DNA of 64,000 nucleotides, from contig RSEE01000016.1 in NCBI GenBank assembly GCA_003971905.1, positions 372,001 through 436,000 on the forward strand, read 5' to 3'. Below the pieces are notes generated by a model, which did no database searches, was not told where the DNA came from, and saw only the letters and a list, made by a program, of their open reading frames with translations. Every line of letters begins with the position of its first letter. The first letter of the stretch is position 1. The stretch comes from Moniliella sp. 'wahieum'. Lineage: Eukaryota > Basidiomycota > Moniliellomycetes > Moniliellales > Moniliellaceae. The translations under genes were made by a program, and so were the position numbers. This document shows, piece by piece, positions 56,721 to 64,000 of this stretch.

Positions 56721-57931
56721 CGGGCTCAAACACGGCGAAGGAAGGGAGGCGAAGGTGGCATCGGCACCGCGGCGCGGAAGTCTTGAGAGCGTAGCCGGGC
56801 GGGAGAGGCGGGAAGGACGACGGGGCCGGGGAGCTACCTGCGGCGGAGGCGAGGGGGGCAGCGGCCGTGGCGAGAGATTGGCGCGCTGGGCAGCGAGGGC
56901 AGGTGGGACAGACGCATGGCGGGGCGTGCTTTGTGCGTGAGGGTGCGGTGGGAAAGGGCGGGGCAGAGGCGGCAGCGCACACGCACGGGCGGCAGCTGGC
57001 GTGGCTGCGGTCCGGCGGGCAGTGGCGAGGAGGGCGAGGCGGGGGCAACATGTACAGAGCGCACGCGCGGAGCCGAAGCGGGCAAGCTTGCAAGCAAGCG
57101 GAGCAAGCGAAGCAAGCAGAGAGGCGGCGGAAGCGCAGACGCAGGAGCGAACGCGAAGACGCGGTGGGTACGAAGGCCCGAGCCGAAGTGGGGGTGGTGG
57201 TGGTGGCGGTGGCGGACGAAGAGCGGAGCACAGAGCAGAGGATGGGCGTCGGCTGCGTCGGGGGATCGTTTGCGGTGGCTTGGCTCTGGCCTGCTCTGGC
57301 CGCTTCGGAGCAGCGGGGCTGCGTTGTCCGGGTCCGGCAATTTGATTGCATGCACGTCCACGCCTAGGGTTGCGCCGCACCCCCTAAAGCCACACTGGCC
57401 CCCGCTGGCCTCCGCGGGGGATTTGGTAATCCCCGGCGGCTTGGGACGGCAGCCTGCAATATTCAACGGCATTGGACAGACGCCGAAGGAAAACCGTCGG
57501 GATTTCAGGAATTTCGGGGAGCACGCTTCCTGTTCTTGGATGGAAGCTTGGCCCGAGAAGGCAAGTAAGGCCGCTGTAAGGCCGCTGTCGTCATTACAAT
57601 CATCGTTTGCCAGTATGGCTGCCAGCCCACTCTCATCAACGTTCAACTTGAACTGCTTCAAGGCAGCCTCCAAATGCAACCAAACGTCCATCATTCCAAA
57701 AGTCCACAAAAAGTCCAACGCTCCACGGCCAGTCCATGCGAGAGTAATCCAAACGAGTGGAGAAAAGCGACAGGAGATCAAAAAGGGGATGCAGGAGCGT
57801 AGCGTTACCGGAACACCAGACGAGACAGGGGGGCCATATGGGGGGAAGGAAAACGTATCAAAGGAGATCAAACTCAGAAAGAGAAGACACTGCGTGAGCG
57901 CGAGCGTGAAGCCGAGCCGAGTACAGATAAC
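56721..57931. other. Upstream region of STE23
   Basis: About 1.2 kb, very G+C-rich, between the protease start and the 3' end of the next minus-strand gene. Long open frames exist on both strands by composition only. It should contain the STE23 promoter; no TATA box is visible. Confidence 0.4.
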
Positions 57932-60900
57932 TCAAGGACGAAGCCAGGAACAGGCCACGGTCATACCCATCGCGGTCGTAATCAGACTCTCGGCGACACG
58001 AAAGCCATTGGAAAACGTCGTCTCGGTTGTTGTCGAGTCATTAGACTGTGCAAACAAAAGCAGCCTTGCCCGTGAGCCATGCCCGATGGAAGCTGATACA
58101 GCATCCCCGGTACGCTCACCGTAAACGAACGGCCATTGGCAAATCGACCGTACACATTGCCCAAAAAGGCGACCGTCAACGATCCAAACATCGCAAGCAA
58201 TCTGCCCGATTCGACAACAGCGGTCGCAACGCGGTAAAATGCGATACACACCACCCAGCAATCGAGATGATGAGAAGAATGGGGTACTCGCGTGTACGCA
58301 ACGTGGCCTGGTTGCGCAACGCCAGGCCCGTGGTGTAGGCTGGCACGGTCAAGAATGCCCACCAGTACCCGACCCCATTTCTCCACCATTGCCCCGGGTG
58401 GTTTTGCAAACGAGCAGTTGGCCATCTGGGGAGGCAAGTTGACTGGTTGGCCCGAGCACAGGGTCCAGACAGCCGAGCCAAGGGAGACGCCAAAACCGAG
58501 AAACAGACTGTTCAGGACCCCGAACGCCATCCGAATGGCACCGGGGACGATGCTGCGACGATTCTGAGCCTCGAGCGAGGCAAAGAGGTGTGAGGGAAGG
58601 CAAGATCAAAACGATCGAGCCCCCCAGCGCAGCCGAGGAACAAAAGTAACCCTTGCCGTTTTGAAACACGGCCGAGGTAATGAAAGAGTTGACTCCGGCC
58701 ACCAACAGCTCCATCCCTGTGGTAGAGTCGGACGTGAAAAACAGCTGACAGGCCACAACCAGAGCGCCCAGTACGCCCGCCAGCATCGCGTCAATCGGGC
58801 TGCCGCTGAAACCCATGGGTCCCAGAGTAATGCTGCTGAGCAAAGCGCGCACCCACAAGAATAAGCTTAACGCGTCCAAGGTGGGCGGAGAGCACATCAG
58901 CTCATCGAGATGGATGCTGGCTTCCTGCACTCCAATTTGGTCGTGTATCACGGCCCATACAGATCGTGGGTGGAGGATAAGCGAGTCAGATCAAGGGTAG
59001 GCGCTTGCTTGATGATGTGTTGCTCACTGGTGTGAGTGAACGTGTCTTGGAAAGAAATAAGAAGCATTTGCGGTAGAAAGACACATTGGCAATTGACGTC
59101 CAACACTCTCGCCGTTTTCAGTACTTGAACATCAATCCGATGCGGCGGAGCTCCAAACATGAGCAAGCATCGAGTCAGCTTGAGGAGGAAGTCTTGACGC
59201 TCCAGCAATGCCGCCACATGCGTGTGATCTGTCATTCAAGGCCAAAAGAGCAGATACGATCAGTCCGGTTCGTTCTCATTAGGGGAAAAAAGAGACGTAC
59301 ATAAACTCGCTCGCGCTTCATCAGATTCTTACGCTTTTAATCTTTTTCCTCCAAGCCCGACGAGAATCTAAATTGTCCTTCGAATCAAGCTCTGACCCAA
59401 AAGCGATGGAGGAACCTGGCGCGAGAGTTTGCGCGCGCGAGTAAGGGGGAATGGGAAGACCAAAGTAGTCCCCTGATCCCCAACTCGAACCTGCGGCAGC
59501 CGATGTGCTAGGCAGGGCGAGGCAAAAGGGTTGCCCATCTCGGCAGGAGAAGGACCACTCCAAGATCCAAATGCATCCCCCGATCGAGACGGGGATAGTC
59601 TTGGCCACCGTTGAGGGAGAAGTCCACTTCAGGTGAGGTCGCTGACAAGCTTGATTTCCCCATAGCGATGAGTGTGTTGGACGGAAGCAAAGGGGGCGCT
59701 AGAGGAACTTTTTCTCCCGCGATAGGGGGTGGTAAGAGTGGTTTGAGAAGGGTTATTGGGCAAGAGGGGCGTTCCAGGCATACTGCCCGTGGCGGTCGAA
59801 CCAGCCAAGCCAGCGGGACGTTTGAGCATTGGGTACAGCCCCGTCGCACCCGATAAGAGGAGCGCCCATGGATGGAAGGTGGAGGTGCACTGGCTTCGGC
59901 AAGAATTTGGCGGGTATGCTGGAGCGTGCGTGCATTCATCTCGGGCAAAACGTATCGGTCCAACTTAAATCCGGGCCGGTTGGGTGCAGCACCCAAGGTA
60001 GAGTGTAGTGGACTGACACTGCCAATCAAACTGCCCGTAGAGGCCACCAGTGCGCCAAACACACCAGCCCCGCTCCGGGCCGCTTGGGGACGCTCAATCA
60101 TCTCGAGGTAACCGGGACCAAATCCTAGGCTTTATCCCGCGCCTGGCGAGCTGAAGAAACGTGCCCTGTTGATCAGCCTCCTCGCCCTCAGTCTCCGCAG
60201 GCATTCTTTGGACTGGGGGAAGGGGGAGAGGAGAAAGGGGGAGTTCGCGGTGCATGTGTTCCTCTTGACCGTCCCAGTCACTCAAGCCACTGGTAATCTC
60301 AGAAGTAGTGGCATGTGAGAAACTGGTAGAGCCAGCATGGATGGCCCTTGCGCTCTTGTTCGTACAGCATCAAAAGCGAAGCCAAGACCCCACTTCCATG
60401 AGGTAGCGCATCTTGCTTTGCACACCCGATCTAGGGTGCGCTAAGGAGCCCTTTGGAGCCCAGTCCCCATCATCAGGTGTGAAGTGGTTGGGTGGTGGTG
60501 GTGGTAGGCGCGAGCTGGAAATGGACAGGCCTGGCGAATTGAAATTGTGAATAGGCTGCCGCGCGCCGCTCATATTTACCGCGCTCCATTGACGGACGCC
60601 GACGGCCCTTGCCGAGCCTGGGGCTGAGACAGAAGGCGGGGGGTTGGGGGGAAGATGCTTCTTGTTGGTCGGACCAAAGGGTGCACTCCATCGTAGCTTG
60701 GACTTCCCCTTGCCCGCTCTCTTGTGATGGTGAAGCAACTGGGTCTCCATATCATCATCCGTCTCTTCAGCCATGTCGTCCGGGAGCCGTCCATCTCCCC
60801 ATAAAAATGTCAATGTGGTGGGTTTGGGTGGGACGAGCGGGGCACCTGTTTCCCCGTGGAGGTAGGCGATTTGGGACAGGGGAGGGTATTAGGATGCAAA

Positions 60901-61647
60901 CGGTACGGATCATCGGTAAATGAGGAAACGTGGTGATCCCACGATCGTTGAGGACACCAAACTCGCTTCTTGCTTCTTGCTCCGAAACGAAAGGGTTCAC
61001 CGTTGCTCTGCGCCGCCATCGTCGATGACGCCTCATCCTTACTCTGATGGAGGCGCGTGGTGGGACAGAGATCGCATCTCAACCGTCTCAGTGTCGGTGG
61101 TGGGATGCTCATCTTGGTACCCCCAAGCGAGGCAGATGCCCTTCGGGAAGGCAAGTCAAGGTGCAAGGGACCCGGTTTCTTAGCTCTTTCGAGGCCAAGC
61201 GAATGAGAATGGTCTTGTTGCTGCGCACGCCCCCAGTTCGATTCACTACAGCCACCTGGGGATGTAAGAATGCGAGGTGTTGACAAAGCCGGCTGGGACG
61301 ATGAAGCGGAGGGATGTCGGCCTACGTCGGCGATGCGACAGGTGGGCTGTTGGGTACATCTCTGATGGCGCGGGACGCAAACGCACCGACGGCCCGGTGC
61401 GTACCAGGGGTGGCTCCCACCGCACGCGTGCTGCTGGAACCGAAATACCCGTGGCTCCGCCGTGTTGTAGGATGGGAGCGGCAGCCGAGCCCGAGGCCTG
61501 TGGGGTGCGTCCGCAGGCATAGGGAGAGCTTGAAGAGCGCCCCGGTAGACGGGGCTCCAAAGGAGAGAGGAGGGTGTTGGGGGGGGGTGGAGAGGAGGCT
61601 GGGGGCTGAGAGAGAGATCCGAGATATGGATCTGCGGAAGAGGACAT
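57932..61647 (-). CDS. Prm10/ThrE-type multipass membrane protein
   Basis: Fungal DUF1212 (ThrE/ThrE_2) proteins such as yeast Prm10 resemble the bacterial threonine exporter; their fungal substrate is unknown. The membrane part starts after a 72-nt intron (59229-59300) with LLERQDFLLKLTRCLLMFGA, PHRIDVQVLKTARVLDVNCQ and THTSE, all hallmarks of the first domain. Then come ASIHLDELMCSPPTLD, helices around SGSPIDAMLAGVLGALVVA, GGSIVLILPSLTPLCL, VLNSLFLGFGVSLGSAVW and a last segment VPGMLYQLPSGMAHG, ending at the stop 57932. Upstream, SGAGVFGALVASTGSLIG and RPGFKLDRYVLPEM fit the long disordered N-terminus of this family. The most 5' coding-like ATG is at 61647 (MSSSADPYLGSLSQ), but the N-terminal half is broken into several frames and the start is uncertain. 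Confidence 0.83.
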
Positions 61648-62735
61648 CGAGGGTTGCGCACGCGCGAGTCCACCACGGACAGGCGGCTGTAAGCGGCTGC
61701 AGCATCGCCGAAGTTCTGTGCTTTGGATGGGTTAGTGGTGCAGGGTTTTCTGTCGCACATGGCTGTTTCTGCTGCGCGCTCTTCTGCCTCGCTCGCCTTG
61801 TTCGGCTCAGCACCCGCACGGCGCCAGTCGTGCCTTGGCGTTTGCTCGCCCTCGTCCAACACTGTGGTGGCGCCAGTCGCTCCACCCGGGCGCAGGACCA
61901 GTGTATGCGGTCCCTCTGCGCCAGTACCCAGAGTCTGCCGCTCTCGATATGGCTTCACGCACCACTCAGTTGCCGGCCCGTCTGAATGTCTTGGCGCCCT
62001 TTCGAGAGCGCCTGCCGATCCATCGCCCCTGCTTTGCCCCGGGGGGTCCAAGATAACGCTACCAAAGTGAGAGAATGCGAGCGAAAAAGCTATGCATATC
62101 TCGCACGCTAAAATATAATGTTGTGGTTTTGGTTACCACAATTAAGCAGTGCTCACGCCCACTGAACTCGCTCGTCTGCTTGTATTAAGCAGTTGGCGCC
62201 GCCAGGGCGTCTGCGTCCCCTGGCTCTTTTCGTCAACACTCTGCTCGATTAGAAGCAGGGGGGAGTTCTGTGTGGATTCACATACCAGCACACAACAGGA
62301 GTGTTGTGTGGGTTTGAATTGGCACGCAAGCGACAACCCTTTTTAGCGGCAATGAAGGCCCAGTAACTGTGTTACAATGCAAACACCACGTGTTGAGTTC
62401 TTCATCACCGTTCCTTCTTCATTCTTGTCCAACCACCTGGTGGAGGGCGGGTCAGAGGCACTCACCTTAACAATCAAGTACGAAGCAAGTAGAAGAATGG
62501 CAAATAACAACTCTGCTACTATAGGTTCACATTATCGGCCACACCCGACATACAATAGAGACGTGTTTGGACATAAATTTGCATTCTTTTGGGGGGGTAC
62601 GCCTGTGCCGATGATAGAGGATCCCACCCACTGCTGGCACCAAGGCGCTCTGAGGTCGGGGTTGATCGAGATCATAGCAAAGATGGGGCAAAGTGAACGT
62701 GGTGGGAGGGGGGGCAGAGGCCAAGCCGAGCTCTT
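61648..62735. other. Intergenic SEC31 / Prm10-like
   Basis: About 1.1 kb between the 3' end of SEC31 and the 5' region of the Prm10-like gene. Both frames remain partly open to 62050 on the minus strand, without an ATG at the far end. Nothing else was recognised. Confidence 0.4.
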
Positions 62736-64000
62736 CTAACGCATGTGCGAGACGAGCTGTTTGATCCCCACGCATGCCCGTTGCAGATCCCCAGACACGA
62801 TCGTGGCCAATTGAACGTGGATGTCAAGCGCAGCAGGTGCGTTGCGCGCCACGATCGCCTTGCACAGCTCATGGCAGCAACGCAATCACCGGTTCCGGCA
62901 CAATTTCATTGTTGATTGCGTCCAACAGAACCCCAATCCGTCCGTCGACATCATCGGCAATCCGCTTGGGCACGCCACTGGCTCGGAACTTGGCTACTTC
63001 GCCGCTCAAGACACCAACGATAGGCTTGTGGGCCGGGGCACATGCGACCGGTCACCCGGCGGGTACTTCAGACCCGGCGCGAGGGGCGTCGTGGGCGTGG
63101 AGGTGCTCCAGCACCATTCCCCGGGGGGGGGCCGCGCCGACGCCCGGGAGGCCAGGGGTGCCCATCCGCGCAAGGCCCTGCGGTGGCGGCGGGACAAAGC
63201 CCGGGGGGCCACCGTTCAGGTGGGGCGTGGGTGGGGCAAAGCCCGGGGCAGGGTTGGGACGGAAGCCGTTGGCACCGCCCTGCGGTCCCATCGATGGCGG
63301 TGGCGCATACGGGTTGGGCTGGGGTGGACCCATGGGCGTCCTCGCTCGGAGAGGGGGAGAAAGCAGACCTGGCCCCGCCGCATGGTTAAGACCGCCCCGT
63401 GGCGGACCCGTCGGCCCACCGCGCATCGATCCTGCAGGTGAGCCAGGCACAGGCATGCCCGGGGTACGCGCACGCATGGGAGGACCCATGGGCGGCCCAC
63501 CGAGAGCAGGCGAAGCAGTAGACACCCCGGGTGTCAACCCCCGGGTGGGCCCTGCGGAGGGCCCATCGGTGGTTGCCCGGGTGCCGCGACGGCAGGCATA
63601 TTGGGGAAAGGAGCCGTGATCGGAGCGGCACGATGCCCCATCCCACTTGCTGGACGCCGGGCAGCGAGTGTCGGGATGTCGTTCCATCCGCTCACATCTC
63701 GCTTGGGAGGCGGCGCAGTGGGCGTGGCGGCGGCCTGAGCTGCCAAAGTTTGAGCAGTCGTGGCGGTGGGGGCACAGAGGCGCCATAGGGTGTTGCACTG
63801 TACGGGGCAGCAAACGAGGTGACGGGCGAGCCCACTCCTGGTGCAGGTACGTACGGGTTGGACGGGTTGGACGGGTTGGACTGAGCATACGGGTCCGTCG
63901 CTGTGGCCACAGGGGGTTCAACCGTGGGCACCATAGGGGCCACAGGCGCATACGGACTGGCCCCACTTGATGCCGGCACGGAGGCTGGGCCGGAGTAGGG
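62736..64000 (-). CDS. SEC31: Sec31, COPII outer coat, C-terminal part
   Basis: Sec31 pairs with Sec13 to form the outer cage of COPII vesicles at ER exit sites. Only the 3' end is in the window; the WD40 and helical parts lie beyond 64000. From 64000 to about 63060 is the Pro/Gly/Ala-rich linker (APPTPHLNGGPPGFVPPPPQ) that binds Sec23. The C-terminal helical domain follows: HKPIVGVLSGEVAKFRASGV, PKRIADDVDGRIGVLLDAIN, ELCKAIVARNAPAALDIHVQ, LATIVSGDL and VGIKQLVSHMR before the stop at 62736-62738. Frame changes occur near 63040 and at 62866. The C-terminal pattern (paired helices ending in a VGIKQL-type helix) matches Sec31 and distinguishes it from other Pro-rich proteins. Confidence 0.78.

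Noticed and set aside
56721-57380. Long open frame in phase with the STE23 start, a possible N-terminal presequence
   Set aside because: About 220 codons are open, but no in-phase ATG lies upstream of 56720 and the composition (Pro/Arg/Ala in G+C-rich DNA) explains the lack of stops.
56916-58124. 402-codon open frame on the + strand
   Set aside because: It overlaps the STE23 promoter and the real 3' end of the Prm10/ThrE-like gene on the other strand, and its translation is composition-driven with no domain.
62377-62739. 120-codon + frame next to SEC31
   Set aside because: Antisense to the SEC31 3' end, with no recognisable motif.

Overview
The window looks like nuclear DNA of a fungus, most likely a basidiomycete. 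It is G+C-rich. Many genes show short spliceosomal introns (about 50-150 nt, GTRNGT donors, CTAAC/CTGAC branch sites, YAG acceptors). The gene set is fungal: a HbrB/Bit61 TORC2 subunit, a Prm10/ThrE-type membrane protein, a Ste23-type M16 protease, a Fcy2-type NCS1 permease and a secreted double-psi beta-barrel protein. Tsc1 (hamartin) is present, which argues against a budding yeast close to Saccharomyces. The phylum is an inference; no rRNA or other marker lies in the window.

Layout. 1-4.8 kb: partial unknown gene (-), a Tat-SF1/Cus2 splicing factor (-) and the RIO1 kinase (+). 4.8-11.7 kb: a Lys/Glu/Pro/Ala repeat protein (+), an intron-bearing tRNA-Pro (-) and the secreted barrel protein (+). 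11.7-16.7 kb: a large Ras GEF (-). 16.7-24 kb: a gene-poor island holding the 2-oxodicarboxylate carrier (+), three 3' pieces of a LINE and a minisatellite. 24-29.2 kb: a histidine-phosphatase-like gene, HbrB and an NCS1 permease, all (+). 31.2-32.3 kb: an Hsp20-domain gene (-). 32.3-36.1 kb: a second gene-poor island. 36.1-43.2 kb: TSC1 and a MYST acetyltransferase (+). 43.4-50 kb: a compact LTR element, HGH1 (+) and a lone copia-type gag remnant (-). 50-64 kb: a PAC1-like proteasome chaperone (-), a DUF4870/Tic20-like membrane protein (+), Ste23/insulysin (-), the Prm10/ThrE-like protein (-) and the 3' end of SEC31 (-).

Functions are mostly housekeeping: splicing, ribosome maturation, protein folding and proteasome assembly, COPII transport, mitochondrial transport and chromatin. 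Three growth-control genes fall in one 30-kb stretch (Ras GEF, a TORC2 subunit, the TSC complex subunit), probably by chance.

A caution applies to all gene models. Almost every conserved gene needs several 1-nt frame changes beyond its introns, many at homopolymers. I read this as uncorrected indel error in the assembly rather than decay, so CDS spans are given as gene extents and many starts are approximate. The clearest non-genic structures are a LINE 3' fragment between identical 95-bp direct repeats, a 1.4-kb LTR element with a 5-bp target duplication, and intergenic islands built from a shared set of short repeated words.
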